Origin: Caballeronia choica
Lineage (GTDB): Bacteria > Pseudomonadota > Gammaproteobacteria > Burkholderiales > Burkholderiaceae
NCBI RefSeq assembly: GCF_001544535.1
Contig: NZ_FCON02000006.1
Coordinates: forward strand, 62,001 to 126,000
Direction of reading: 5' to 3'
Length of the DNA stretch: 64,000 bases
Translations under genes and position numbers: made by a program
Part shown: positions 26,551 through 35,671 of the stretch, piece by piece
How positions within the stretch are numbered: the stretch's first letter is position 1
How the letters are laid out: each line of letters opens with the position of its first letter
Notes under the pieces: model-generated
The model's input: the letters and a program-made list of their open reading frames with translations, nothing else
What the model was told of the DNA's origin: nothing
The model's database searches: none

Positions 26551-26793
26551 GTGAGCACCGTTGAGAAGTCTTTGCGTTTGCTGATCGATAAATGGTTTGA
26601 CCCAACCACAGTGTCACGAGTTCGCCTGTCGCGCTTTGGTCGAACGTGGTCGAACGGTAACCGTGTTGTACGGGTAGAGGCGCTGCCACTGGAAAGTTCA
26701 ATCGCAATTTTCTTCTTTCAGCACCGCGATGGCACCTGGCGGGTTTTCCCGCCCGGGCCGGAACGTCCGTCGATGTGGAACGGGTACCTTTGA
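26551..26793 (+). CDS. Small protein of unknown function
   Basis: An 80-residue protein from GTG 26551, with AAGGAG 6 bases upstream. It contains RVVRVEALPLESSIAIFFFQHRDGTWRVFPP, which I recall as the core of short hypothetical proteins in Burkholderia relatives; this is memory, not a search. No signal peptide, helix-turn-helix or metal motif is visible. It lies between GntR and a convergent SDR gene with no operon partner. Confidence 0.5.
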   Translation: MSTVEKSLRLLIDKWFDPTTVSRVRLSRFGRTWSNGNRVVRVEALPLESSIAIFFFQHRDGTWRVFPPGPERPSMWNGYL

Positions 26794-26894
26794 CGATCAC
26801 ATTCAGCGTCGCGTCATTGCAGACCGAACTTCTACGCTGGCCGGCACGATAGGTATCGAGCCCATGATGCCGGGCCGGCGGGCCCGTCGACCCC

Positions 26895-27623
26895 TTATTG
26901 TGCCAAGTACCCGCCATCGATTATCAACTCACTGCCAGTGATAAAGCTCGCCTCATCGCTTGCGAGAAAACAACTGCCGTAAGCCACCTCGCGCGGTGTA
27001 CCCGCTCGCCCCATCGGCGTGGCGCTAATTACAGCCTGGGTGATCTCGCCAGCCTGTCGGTCGATAAGGGGTGTGTGGATAATCCCCGGATGAACCGAAT
27101 TGACGCGGATATTCTCCTTGGCATAGGTGATCGCAGCATTCTTGGTCAACGACCGCACCGCCCCCTTGGCCGCCTGATAACCGGCCGCGCCTACGACGCC
27201 GCCGATGCCCCAGATTGAGGAAATATTGACAATAGACCCTTTACCTGCGCTGCGCATATGCGGTATTACTTCGCGCATCCCTAGAAAAACACTCGTTTGA
27301 TCCACGGAAATAACGTGATTCCAGTCTTCCAGGGTGAATTCATGAATGGCATTGTAAGAGCCGCCAATGCCAGCGTTGTTGACCAGAATGTCGACGCGAC
27401 CGAACTTCTGAAGCGTCTGATGGACAACTGACTGCCAGTCACTCTCTTTCGTTACGTCGTGGCTCATGAACACAATCGTTTCATTAGCATAGGGCGTAGC
27501 TGGCTGAACAATGTCTGTGGCAATGACTTGCGCCCCCTCTGCGGCGAACAGCTCCGCCGTCTCGCGGCCCATGCCCATTGACGCTCCTGTGACGATTGCC
27601 ACCTTGTCAGTAAGTCTTTTCAT
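26895..27623 (-). CDS. Short-chain dehydrogenase/reductase (SDR)
   Basis: A 242-residue classical SDR with TGASMGMG at residues 12-19, LVNNAGIG, catalytic YQAAK, and the terminal ITGSELIIDGGYL. It resembles cyclohexanol or 3-alpha-hydroxysteroid-type dehydrogenases. Only AAGG serves as ribosome site. It lies at the edge of the relic zone and could be a survivor of a second catabolic cluster whose other genes have decayed. Substrate unknown. Confidence 0.9.
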   Translation of the reverse strand: MKRLTDKVAIVTGASMGMGRETAELFAAEGAQVIATDIVQPATPYANETIVFMSHDVTKESDWQSVVHQTLQKFGRVDILVNNAGIGGSYNAIHEFTLEDWNHVISVDQTSVFLGMREVIPHMRSAGKGSIVNISSIWGIGGVVGAAGYQAAKGAVRSLTKNAAITYAKENIRVNSVHPGIIHTPLIDRQAGEITQAVISATPMGRAGTPREVAYGSCFLASDEASFITGSELIIDGGYLAQ

Positions 27624-27784
27624 ACGTCGTCGCCTTATGGAGGTGTGTGAGTAACACGTTGAAATTGTTTGTAGATATCCTAACGAATGCCCATCGGGTT
27701 AGAGGACAAGAACGTGAGGACCTAATGGACCGCGAACTTTGGCGCATTGGCTGCGCAAGGTCGGCCCTCCGACACAATGAATGC

Positions 27785-27835
27785 ATAGAAAGAAAAGTCG
27801 TCGTCATCACCGGCGCAAGCAGCGATCCCATGTGA
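27785..27835 (+). pseudogene. SDR N-terminal relic
   Basis: Reads ERKVVVITGASS, the first strand and cofactor loop of an SDR, and then stops after DPM. The codon before the Glu is ATA, possibly a mutated ATG. The stop overlaps the start of the next relic (ATGTGA), so the two were probably coupled genes from which the SDR interior has been deleted. Confidence 0.55.
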
Positions 27836-27966
27836 CCGATTCAAGTCCCGACAGGCTGAACGACGAGAGGTTCGATGTCGTCGTGGTCGGTGCAGGACCG
27901 GGAGATCTTGCGGCTGCGGTTCTTCAGTCTCTTCATCAATATCTGGCGTCCATGAGTGAAGCTTAG
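27832..27966 (+). pseudogene. FAD-dependent oxidoreductase N-terminal relic
   Basis: From GTG 27832 the frame gives RFDVVVVGAGPGDLAAAVL, an FAD-binding Rossmann start in which the third loop glycine is replaced by Asp. It then runs into LQSLHQYLASMSEA and stops at 44 residues. A full enzyme would be 400-600 residues, so the interior is lost. Confidence 0.6.
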
Positions 27967-28166
27967 TCGCGGTTGTGGTCTTCGGATGACGCGATGCGGG
28001 CGAAGTTCGGATCGCCGCTCCCGAGAAGCGTTTCGTAATCGATGTCGCCGATCAGCTCAACCTGATCGTTGTAGCCGAAGTACGAACCCGCGACCGCGTT
28101 CAGCGGGGTGAAGGGGCAATCGTTGACGCGATTCCGGTCGAGTCCGTCCTCGAAGAAATTGATCAT
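27963..28166 (-). pseudogene. AMP-dependent acyl-CoA synthetase relic with internal deletion
   Basis: The 67-residue frame starts FFEDGLDRNRVNDCPFTPLN, like the N-terminus of AMP-forming acyl-CoA ligases (GLDRN.AN..PLTPL). It then passes into LIGDIDYETLLGSGDPNFA, which resembles the stretch before the ATP-binding loop about 150 residues later in such enzymes. The joined pieces suggest an internal deletion plus loss of everything after the second piece. Confidence 0.5.
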
Positions 28167-28306
28167 TGCATTGGGCCTTGTTTGTAGATGCGGGCGCGGT
28201 TTCGTATCTGGATCCCCGCTGGGAATAAGGAATTCCTGGAACGGCTACTTCGGGTGGACGTCGTTCTGAAGACGGCGTCACTCAACTGACCAAGACGCGC
28301 AGCGCA

Positions 28307-28966
28307 TCAGTCCAGCGTGGCTCGAGCCAGGAAGGGGGCGAGCAGTTCCCGGGCGATCTCTGGAGTCACGACGTCGGCGGGTGCAAGCTTTTCATAGGTG
28401 TAGCTTTCCGGGTCGTCGTAGATACGCTCCGCGATGAGCTTTGGCTTTGGCTCATTCGTGTACGTGAAGATCTGGAAGAGGTGGTGCGTCATCAGATAGT
28501 GCGCCTCGGGGTCCGCGTCGATGCCGTGGTCCTCCAGGCAGACACCGGGCACGACGTGGGTCCAGACGGCTTCAGTCGTGATGCCGTAGTCGTCGACGCC
28601 CATGTTCATGGTCCGCGCGCCCATCACGTTCTGGCGCGTTTCGGCGGCTTCGCGATAGAAGCCTTCGACGGCTGTCTTGCCCGTCAGAACGTGCATCTGG
28701 CGTCGGTCACCGACGCGGTACATGGGCTCGTCGACGGTGAGTTCTGGAACGATGATTTGATCCCAGTACCCGGCCACTTCCAGCAGCAAATGGCGGAGGT
28801 AGTTCTTTAGCATGGCCCGGTGATGCGGGTTGGTGGTCTTGTGGAGAAACGCTTCGACTTCACGGGGCCATTTCGTTACGTCGAAGTTTGTGGGGACGTG
28901 CATCAATGTCAGCGCGTCGGCCGTGGGCATTTCTCTGCCTGGCGCCGCCAGGGTGGCGTATTGCAT
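28307..28966 (-). CDS. NTF2/SnoaL-like protein, 219 residues
   Basis: A 219-residue protein with an N-terminal helical part (WPREVEAFLHKTTNPHHRAML), then a cone-shaped NTF2-like sheet: GKTAVEGFYREAAETR, MGVDDYGITTEAVWTHVV, HYLMTHHLFQIFTYT. The last segment has the paired strand signature of NTF2-like proteins, but the protein is longer than SnoaL-type enzymes (about 130-150). The gene lies 93 bp downstream of a fumarylpyruvate-hydrolase-like gene on the same strand and may share its transcript. Function unknown. Confidence 0.75.
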   Translation of the reverse strand: MQYATLAAPGREMPTADALTLMHVPTNFDVTKWPREVEAFLHKTTNPHHRAMLKNYLRHLLLEVAGYWDQIIVPELTVDEPMYRVGDRRQMHVLTGKTAVEGFYREAAETRQNVMGARTMNMGVDDYGITTEAVWTHVVPGVCLEDHGIDADPEAHYLMTHHLFQIFTYTNEPKPKLIAERIYDDPESYTYEKLAPADVVTPEIARELLAPFLARATLD

Positions 28967-29059
28967 GATTGTCTCCTATACGTTGTGAGGATCAGATTCA
29001 AAAGATGCGCGGGCCATCGGCTCGCGAAAGCACGTGACGTTCCGCTGCGTCGGACAAGA

Positions 29060-29755
29060 TCACCGCACCTTCACGCTCAACTCGCCGAGGCCAGCGATGC
29101 CCCCGGTCAGCGTGTCCCCGCGGTGCACGGGCCCTACGCCTTCTGGCGTTCCGGTGTAGATGAGGTCGCCTGGCTGCAGCTCGAAATACGTGGACAGGTT
29201 GGCGATGATTTCCGGTACCGACCAGATGAGCTTGCTGAGGTCGGTACGTTGACGATCCTTGCCATTGACCTGTACCCAAAGAGCGCCACGGTCAATGTGG
29301 CCGACTTCGCTCACCCGGCGCAGCGGCGCGATGGGCGCCGATTGGTCGAATGCCTTGCCCAGTTCCCACGGCCGCCCCTTGTCGCGCAGCGCGAGTTGCA
29401 GGTCGCGGCGGGTCATGTCGAGACCGACCGCGTAGCCGAAGACGTGGTCCAAAGCATCTTCCACCGCGATATCGCTGCCAGCGCGTCCGATCGCTGCAAC
29501 CAGTTCGATTTCGTGTTGGTACTCGCTGGTCTGCGGCGGGTAGGGAACCGCGACGGTCGCACCAGACGGAACGTTCACGATGGCATCTGCCGGCTTGCAG
29601 AAGAAAAAAGGCGGTTCACGGTTCGGGTCGAAGCCCATCTCGCGAGCATGAGCGGCATAGTTGCGGCCCACGCAGTAGATGCGTCGAACCGGAAAGACGG
29701 AGTCGCTGCCGTGTATCAAGACGGTTGGCGTGGGTAAAGTGATCTCCATACGCAT
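29060..29755 (-). CDS. Fumarylpyruvate hydrolase-like FAH-family enzyme
   Basis: A 231-residue FAH-fold enzyme of the short NagK type, which splits fumarylpyruvate to fumarate and pyruvate in gentisate catabolism. Signatures are IYCVGRNYAAHAREMGFD, PPFFFCKPADAI, YQHEIELVAAIG and TGTPEGVGPVHRGD. AGGAG lies 8 bases before the ATG at 29755. Gentisate 1,2-dioxygenase is encoded 12 kb away at 41222, so the two could serve one pathway, with the isomerase gene represented in this window only by a relic at 39749. Confidence 0.87.
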   Translation of the reverse strand: MRMEITLPTPTVLIHGSDSVFPVRRIYCVGRNYAAHAREMGFDPNREPPFFFCKPADAIVNVPSGATVAVPYPPQTSEYQHEIELVAAIGRAGSDIAVEDALDHVFGYAVGLDMTRRDLQLALRDKGRPWELGKAFDQSAPIAPLRRVSEVGHIDRGALWVQVNGKDRQRTDLSKLIWSVPEIIANLSTYFELQPGDLIYTGTPEGVGPVHRGDTLTGGIAGLGELSVKVR

Positions 29756-29946
29756 AACGGCAACTCCTGGCTTTTAAAGCCGCTGATCGATGAGGGCTCA
29801 CGAACGCAGTTGTGTTCGTATCAAGTGTCAGGAAGTATGGTTGCGCGCTGCGTCTGCGTCCAACGATGAATATAGACACCGTGATCTCGAATTCAGATCA
29901 CCACGCCTCGCTTCGGGTGGATTGCGAGCTTATGGCGGCGTGGCCT

Positions 29947-30282
29947 TCACGCAGTCGATCTTGCATCGATGCCTGTGCGATAGTGCGATCGCAGGACATC
30001 GATCAGGTGCTGCAGGGACGCATCGCGAGCATCGGGCATGTAAGCGATTGCCACCTCGATCCGCAAGTCCATGCGCTCGCGGAGCTCACGATAGATCACG
30101 CCGTCGCGCGCAATGGATTTCAGCGACGAAGGAATCAGCGCAACACCTTGACCGTCGGCGATCAGGCTGAGGAGCACGTGGTGGTCAGCCGGTTCCGCGA
30201 CTCGCCGGGGACTAAAGCCGTGGGTGCGGAAGACTCCCTCGAAGTGATCGTCGATAATCGCTTGCATGTGGAAGTCCAGCAT
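29947..30282 (-). pseudogene. LysR-type regulator, C-terminal relic
   Basis: About 110 residues match the second half of a LysR effector domain (GQGVALIPSSLKSIARDGVIYREL, then IAYMPDARDASLQHLIDVLR). The DNA-binding half is missing; upstream on this strand only unrelated short frames are seen. It probably once regulated the FAH-like gene or the decayed cluster around it. Confidence 0.65.
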
Positions 30283-30522
30283 CGCACTTGTGATACGCGG
30301 AACGTATCATGACGAAGGTACGATTAATAGCGCATCGCCGCATTGTCTTAAGCGAATGGGTTTGCTTAAAACATGCACGACCCGATCGGCTCTTTCTGAA
30401 CCATGGCATCGCCGCTTTTGATGATCTGAATATTGACCGCAAGCACTCGGATGAGTTTAACCACTTGACGCGACGCCTGGAAGGCGATATTTCTCGACCA
30501 ATACCATCCGGGATATCGATAT

Positions 30523-31425
30523 ATGCTCGACGGCGTATCCATGGATCAACTGCGCACCTTCATCGCTGCCGCCGACGAGGGGAGCTTTTCCGCGGCAGGA
30601 CGCAAGCTTCGCAGGGCACAGTCCGTCGTGAGCCAGACGCTCGCCAATCTTGAAGCCCAGATCAATGTGCCATTGTTCGACCGAAGCGGCCGCTATCCGC
30701 GATTGACGGAGCAAGGTACTGCGCTGCTTTCGCAGGCGCGTCTCGTCGTCAGCGGCATGGACGGGTTCAAGTCGAAGGCGCGAGCGATCGCAGACGGACT
30801 CGAACCCGAGCTTTCCGTCGTGGTCGACGTGATGTATCCGATGGCATCGCTCACGGTGGCAGTCGGAGATTTCCGTGAAGCATTTCCGCACACGCCATTG
30901 CGGTTGTATGTCGAAGCTTTGGGCGCGGTAGTGCAGAGAGTACTGGAACGGGCGTGCAGGCTCGGCATCAGCGGTTCCATGCCAGCCGTGCCCGAAACGG
31001 TCGATGCCGAGAAACTGCTCGACGTGCCGATGGTTACCGTCACCGCTCCGACGCATCCTTTGGCATCGCTCAAACGGGTGGTCCGGTCGCGCGAGCTTGA
31101 AGAACACGTGCAGCTTGTATTGACTGATCGCACGGCTCTGACCGACGGGAAGTCGTTCGGCGTGTTCTCGCCGCAGATCTGGCGCTTGGCGGATCTCGGC
31201 GCGAAGCATGCGTTTTTACGCGCTGGTTTCGGCTGGGGGCATATGCCGGCCGCGATGGTACACGCCGATCTTGTGTCAGGCGACCTGGTACCGCTGCGAA
31301 TCGAAAACTTCCAGCCCCGAACGCCGCCCATCGCCATGTTTGCAATCTATCGCAAAGATACGCCACCCGGCCCGGCGGGCCGCTGGTTCCTCGGTCGGCT
31401 AAAGCAAACCTCAAGCGAAGGATGA
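30523..31425 (+). CDS. LysR-family transcriptional regulator
   Basis: A 300-residue LysR protein. The winged helix is at about residues 7-65 (SFSAAGRKLRRAQSVVSQTL, then FDRSGRYPRLTEQG) and an effector domain follows. The start could be 30523 or the ATG at 30541 (MDQLRTF). Both sides are occupied by relics: a LysR fragment upstream, and hydrolase and SDR fragments downstream. Its original target is not obvious; the redox cluster beginning at 32250 on the same strand is the nearest intact candidate. Confidence 0.87.
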   Translation: MLDGVSMDQLRTFIAAADEGSFSAAGRKLRRAQSVVSQTLANLEAQINVPLFDRSGRYPRLTEQGTALLSQARLVVSGMDGFKSKARAIADGLEPELSVVVDVMYPMASLTVAVGDFREAFPHTPLRLYVEALGAVVQRVLERACRLGISGSMPAVPETVDAEKLLDVPMVTVTAPTHPLASLKRVVRSRELEEHVQLVLTDRTALTDGKSFGVFSPQIWRLADLGAKHAFLRAGFGWGHMPAAMVHADLVSGDLVPLRIENFQPRTPPIAMFAIYRKDTPPGPAGRWFLGRLKQTSSEG

Positions 31426-31449
31426 CGGTCGCACTCGGCCTGACGCTTT

Positions 31450-31699
31450 TTACCAAGGTTGCAATTGATCCAGGAACTCGATAAGCAGCGCGTTCACCTT
31501 CTCGGGCGCTTCCTCTGTACAAGCGTGGCCACAACTCGGTATCAGGCAGAGTTTTGCGCCCGCGATGTTCTCATGCATATTGCGAGCCTGCTCCGGATCG
31601 ATCCCCCGGGTCGTCGGCGCCGTGCAATATAAGCGTGGGGCACTTCAATTCATTGAGCTTGGCAGTCACGTCAGGCTTTCCAATCCATGACCGATATTC
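31450..31699 (-). pseudogene. Alpha/beta-hydrolase C-terminal relic with a frameshift
   Basis: Minus-strand reading gives LKCPTLILHGADDPG, the strand with the acidic residue of alpha/beta hydrolases. After a phase change near 31605 it continues IDPEQARNMHENIAGAKL and PSCGHACTEEAPEKVNALL, which includes the catalytic His, ending at TAA 31452. The nucleophile half is absent and cut at about 31699, where an opposite-strand SDR relic begins. Confidence 0.7.
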
Positions 31700-32002
31700 G
31701 GACCGATTCGAACGGACTTCCTGTCGAGCGGTTCGCTGCTGGTAGCGAAAACGCAAATCGGCGAATACACGCAGGCCAAGGCGTCGCTCGACCTTCACCT
31801 TTACGAGCTGGCAGGCAAGCAGGCCGGTGACCCGGAGAAGATGGCGCAGGCGATCATCGATGTCGGCGCATCGGCGCGGCCCCCTGTGCATCTTTTTCTC
31901 GGGAAGATTGCGTTCGATCTGGGCCGTGCAAAGATCGAAACGGTCCAGCAGGACTTGCAGGCATGGCTGGCGACCTCAACCAACGTCGACTACGCCGAGT
32001 AG
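31697..32002 (+). pseudogene. SDR C-terminal relic
   Basis: About 101 codons from 31697 to a TAG at 32000 read PIRTDFLSSGSLLVA and, further on, QAGDPEKMAQAIIDVG and PPVHLFLGKIAFDLGRAKIE. This is the last third of an extended SDR, with the GDP..MAQAI and HL.LG landmarks. The cofactor loop and YxxxK are missing. It abuts the hydrolase relic, so one deletion probably fused the two gene ends. Confidence 0.7.
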
Positions 32003-32162
32003 GGACGTGACATGCCGAGCGGCATCGGCACAAGGCCGGCACGTGCTCTTCGAGCCGGCCGGCCGCCGGATGTCTCCAACGACAAGCACGCAATCGCTCA
32101 AGAAAGAAACGAGGTAAACCGCCGCTCCGCGACGCCCGTCGCAGCGGACCCATCGGTAAAGA

Positions 32163-32201
32163 CGATGGATTCCATCGAAATATATAGGCTTCCGCGGAAG
32201 C
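32163..32201. promoter_or_regulatory. Two palindromes upstream of the pirin gene
   Basis: CGATGGA-T-TCCATCG (7-bp arms, 32163-32177) and the perfect 14-bp palindrome GCTTCCGCGGAAGC (32188-32201) lie 50-90 bp before the pirin start, around a TATATA that could be a -10 element. They are candidate operators for the redox cluster. Confidence 0.5.
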
Positions 32202-32249
32202 TGACCATTCTCTAATCTCCAGCCATGTCATCCCCACCAGGAAATCGTC

Positions 32250-33122
32250 ATGGCGCCAGTCACTGATCTACTCGAAGCGACCGTTCCCGTTACCACGCCG
32301 GCCCGTTTTTCGCGCTCCATTGTGGCGCGTACTCAGGGGCGCCACCACGGGCCGGTGACACGCATCGTCAGCCCCGGCGACCTGGGCGAACTGATCAAGC
32401 CGTTCGTGTTTCTCGACTACTTCGATTTCATGCCGTCGAGCGACGCATTGTTCCCGATGCACCCGCATTCGGGCATCGCGACGATCACGGTCCTGCTCTC
32501 GGGCAACCTGAGTTACGAAGATACGACGGGGGCGTCGGGCGTGTTGTCCGCGGGCAGCGTCGAATGGATGAACGCGGGCAACGGTGTCTGGCACGACGCC
32601 AGCCCTGCGGACCGTGAGCGCTTTCACGGTTACCAGATGTGGATCGCGTTGCCGCGAGAACTCGAAAACGGGGAACCCCAAACACAGTACCTTCCCGCGC
32701 GGGCTATTCCGCATGTCGGTCCTGCGCGCGTCATTCTGGGCAGCTACGGGAGTGCGCACAGCCCGGTGCTGGCTCCGAAAGGGATCAACTATTTGCACGT
32801 GCGGCTCAACGCGGGCGAGCACTGGCGCTATGTGCCGCCCGCTGGACATACCGTGGCCTGGACTCATGTGCATCGGGGCGAGCTTCATGTTGCCGGCGAA
32901 CGACTGCTTGACGAACTCGCGGTATTCAGCGAGTCCGAAGACGCCATCGACCTTACCGCGGACGGCGACGCCGAATTCATATTCGCGTCAGCAGTAAAAC
33001 ACCCGCACGACCTGGTGCTCGGCTACTACTCGGTCCACACATCGGAGGCCGCGCTGCAAGCAGGAGAAGACCAGATCGCACGAATTGGCGAGCAGCTTCG
33101 CTCTCGCGGCCGCATCCGATAG
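32250..33122 (+). CDS. Pirin-family bicupin protein
   Basis: A 290-residue pirin. The metal-site motif HPH is at residues 71-73 (FPMHPHSGIATIT), FHGYQMWIALP follows, and the second cupin ends the protein. Bacterial pirins act as quercetinase-like dioxygenases or redox-sensing partners. It is the first gene of six co-directional genes (to 36598), each separated by 37-95 bp, all linked to redox or electrophile stress. Two palindromes upstream suggest regulation at this promoter. Confidence 0.9.
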   Translation: MAPVTDLLEATVPVTTPARFSRSIVARTQGRHHGPVTRIVSPGDLGELIKPFVFLDYFDFMPSSDALFPMHPHSGIATITVLLSGNLSYEDTTGASGVLSAGSVEWMNAGNGVWHDASPADRERFHGYQMWIALPRELENGEPQTQYLPARAIPHVGPARVILGSYGSAHSPVLAPKGINYLHVRLNAGEHWRYVPPAGHTVAWTHVHRGELHVAGERLLDELAVFSESEDAIDLTADGDAEFIFASAVKHPHDLVLGYYSVHTSEAALQAGEDQIARIGEQLRSRGRIR

Positions 33123-33181
33123 TCGCACAAGCAGTCCATTTAATCTTCGCAACTTCTTATCCAAACCTTAAGGAAATCGTC

Positions 33182-33607
33182 ATGAACTCGACCTCTGCAA
33201 CTTCTTACCAGACTCTTCCGCTGATCGGCCGCATCCTCATCGCTGCCATTTTTCTGGTTAGCGGCCTTGGCAAACTCACGGCTCCGGCGGCGACCATCGG
33301 CTACATCGGCTCGCTGGGATTGCCCGTACCTCTGCTCGGCTATCTCGGCTTGATGGGACTTGAACTGGTTGGCAGCGTTCTGCTGATCGTCGGCTATCGT
33401 ACGCGGCTCGTTGCCGTGCTGCTGGCAGCGTACTCGATTGTTACCGCGCTGATCTTCCACCACGCACTCGGCGACCAGAATCAGATGTTCCACTTTCTCA
33501 AGAACGTCGCGATGGCCGGTGGCTTGATCCAGGTCGTCGCTTATGGCGCAGGCGCACTCAGCTTCGACAGCCGTCGCGAGGTGCCGGTCGCCGGTATCAC
33601 GCAGTAA
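33182..33607 (+). CDS. DoxX-family membrane protein
   Basis: A 141-residue protein with four predicted transmembrane helices. LPLIGRILIAAIFLVSGLGKL is the first helix with the FxxxGxxK family pattern, and GLMGLELVGSVLLIVGYRTR the third region. DoxX/DoxD proteins associate with quinones or sulfide and thiosulfate oxidation, and many occur beside pirin and WrbA genes as putative redox components. It sits 59 bp after pirin and 94 bp before wrbA. Confidence 0.9.
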   Translation: MNSTSATSYQTLPLIGRILIAAIFLVSGLGKLTAPAATIGYIGSLGLPVPLLGYLGLMGLELVGSVLLIVGYRTRLVAVLLAAYSIVTALIFHHALGDQNQMFHFLKNVAMAGGLIQVVAYGAGALSFDSRREVPVAGITQ

Positions 33608-33701
33608 CGACGTTGGGGACGGCCTCGGGTCGTCCTGATAAGACATCAGCAGCACACCCGCGGCGCGTTGATGGTCGCTTCATCACTCTCAGGAGATTTC
33701 G

Positions 33702-34301
33702 ATGGCTAAGGTTCTTGTTCTCTACTATTCGTCCTACGGACATATCGAGCAGATGGCTGAGGCCGTCGCACAGGGCGCTCGCAGCGCGGGCGCGCAGGTC
33801 GACGTCAAACGCGTACCGGAAACGGTGCCTGAAGACGTCGCCAGGGGCGCGCATTTCAAGCTCGACCAGGCGGCTCCGGTTGCAACCGTCGATGACCTCG
33901 AGAACTACGATGCGATCGTCGTGGGTACTGGCACGCGCTATGGCCGCATGTCGTCGCAGATGGCAGCGTTCCTCGATCAGACCGGGGGCTTGTGGATGCG
34001 TGGCGCATTGAACGGCAAGGTCGGCGGTGCGTTCGCGTCGACCGCCACGCAGCATGGCGGCCAGGAAACCACGCTTTTCTCGATCATCACGAACCTGATG
34101 CATCTGGGCATGGTCATCGTCGGGTTGCCCTACAGCCATCAGGGGCAGATGAACATGAGCGAGATCGTCGGCGGCGCGCCTTACGGCGCGACCACCGTCG
34201 CTTCCGGCGACGGCTCGCGTCAGCCAAGCGAGATCGATCTGGCCGGCGCTCGCCATCAGGGCGAACTGGTCGCAAAGACGGCGGCCAAGCTGTTCGGCTA
34301 A
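33702..34301 (+). CDS. wrbA: NAD(P)H:quinone oxidoreductase, flavodoxin-like type IV
   Basis: A 199-residue WrbA. The FMN phosphate loop is [12 protein letters not shown] near the N-terminus, and [23 protein letters not shown] and [18 protein letters not shown] are family landmarks. It reduces quinones by two electrons, avoiding semiquinone radicals, which suits the neighbouring pirin, DoxX and quinone-reductase genes. A GGAG-type site precedes the ATG. Confidence 0.94.
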   Translation: MAKVLVLYYSSYGHIEQMAEAVAQGARSAGAQVDVKRVPETVPEDVARGAHFKLDQAAPVATVDDLENYDAIVVGTGTRYGRMSSQMAAFLDQTGGLWMRGALNGKVGGAFASTATQHGGQETTLFSIITNLMHLGMVIVGLPYSHQGQMNMSEIVGGAPYGATTVASGDGSRQPSEIDLAGARHQGELVAKTAAKLFG

Positions 34302-34338
34302 CGCTTATCGGCACATTTGAACCGTTCTGGAGCATGAC

Positions 34339-34782
34339 ATGACCCATGGCAACACAAGCGAAGAAGCAAAGGCTGTAGTTCGTCGCAATACCGAAGAGGT
34401 TCAAGCCGGGGGTAACTTCGCCGTATTCGAAGAACTCTTCGCAGACGACTTCGTCGACCACACGCCGCAACCGAACTGCACTCCGGACAAGGATGGTGCA
34501 CGTGGCCTCTATCACGCGCTGCGCGCCGCGTTCCCCGATTTCCACGCGGATATTCATTGGCAGGTTGCAGACGGGGATCTGGTGACGACCTACAAGACGT
34601 ATCACGGCACGCACGAAGGCACCTTCCTTGGCGTGCCGCCCACCGGTCGAAAGATCCATTTTGAAACGGTCGACGCGATGCGCGTGCGCAACGGCAAGAT
34701 TGCCGAGCACTGGGGTGTCGCCAATCTCTTCTCGCTGATGCAGCAACTCGGCGCTTTTGCTGCTGGCGAGAAAAAGGCGTGA
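34339..34782 (+). CDS. SnoaL-like ester cyclase family protein
   Basis: A 147-residue SnoaL-like protein. It shows VFEELFADDFVDHTPQPN, GLYHALRAAFPDFHADIHWQVADGD and HEGTFLGVPPTGRKI, the signature order of the ester cyclase/polyketide cyclase-like group. In this redox operon a cyclase role is unlikely. Such proteins may isomerise or detoxify small electrophiles; this is inference. Confidence 0.87.
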   Translation: MTHGNTSEEAKAVVRRNTEEVQAGGNFAVFEELFADDFVDHTPQPNCTPDKDGARGLYHALRAAFPDFHADIHWQVADGDLVTTYKTYHGTHEGTFLGVPPTGRKIHFETVDAMRVRNGKIAEHWGVANLFSLMQQLGAFAAGEKKA

Positions 34783-34852
34783 AGGACGGGCCGCGCCCAC
34801 ACGGTGGCGCCAGTTCATGCGATGAAGCTTGCCAATTACTAGGGATGACAAA

Positions 34853-35623
34853 ATGAGTGACGTTCTCAAAGGAAAGGTCGTGCTGGTCACCGGCGCGGCC
34901 AGCGGGATCGGTCGGGCCATTGCAATTAGTGCGGCTCGGCACGGAGCGAAGGCAGTGATCGTCTCCGACGTCACTGAAACCCCACACGAGGGCGGTACAC
35001 AGACGACTGCCGAGATCGAAGCGCTGGGCGTGCTCACGCGATTTCAACGCACAGACGTAACGCAGCACGCGCAAGTCGACGCGCTCGTCGACGTGGCGAG
35101 CGAGTTTGGCGGCGTCGACGTGATGGTTTGCAACGCCGGCATCACGTTGCGCGAGGACGGTCCCGAGGTCGCCGAAAGCGACTACCGGCGCTTGATGGCG
35201 GTCAATCTCGACGGCGTGCTTTTCGGTGCGCAAGCCGCGGCACGGCAGATGAAGGCACGCGGCAAGCCGGGCAGCATCGTATTGATGGCGAGCATGGGTG
35301 GTATCTCGGGCGCCGGCATGACCGTCGCTTACTCGACCAGCAAAGGGGGCGTCGTGCTGATGGCCAAGGCGCTGGCGGACGCACTCGGCCCCGACGGTAT
35401 CCGCGTCAATGCGGTCTGCCCCGGCACGATCGACACACACTTGCTGCGCACGAATCCCGGCATTGCCGCAGCCTCCGAAGGCTTTCGACAGCGGACGCCA
35501 TTGCGCCGCCTGGGCAAGCCGTCCGAAATTGGCGACGCCGTTGCGTGGCTCGGTTCGGACATGTCGAGCTATGTCACCGGTATCGCCTTGCTCGTCGATG
35601 GCGGCCTGCTCTCGGTGATCTGA
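34853..35623 (+). CDS. Short-chain dehydrogenase/reductase (SDR)
   Basis: A 256-residue classical SDR with TGAASGIG at residues 13-20, CNAGITL, catalytic YSTSK, and YVTGIALLVDGGLL. The start at 34853 follows AGGGA; the frame from 34829 lacks a ribosome site. It is the fifth gene of the redox cluster, followed after 48 bp by a quinone reductase. Substrate unknown. Confidence 0.9.
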   Translation: MSDVLKGKVVLVTGAASGIGRAIAISAARHGAKAVIVSDVTETPHEGGTQTTAEIEALGVLTRFQRTDVTQHAQVDALVDVASEFGGVDVMVCNAGITLREDGPEVAESDYRRLMAVNLDGVLFGAQAAARQMKARGKPGSIVLMASMGGISGAGMTVAYSTSKGGVVLMAKALADALGPDGIRVNAVCPGTIDTHLLRTNPGIAAASEGFRQRTPLRRLGKPSEIGDAVAWLGSDMSSYVTGIALLVDGGLLSVI

Positions 35624-35671
35624 CATATCAAAGCAACTGTGCCTGTACGGTCGCTTAATCAGGAGTTACCC

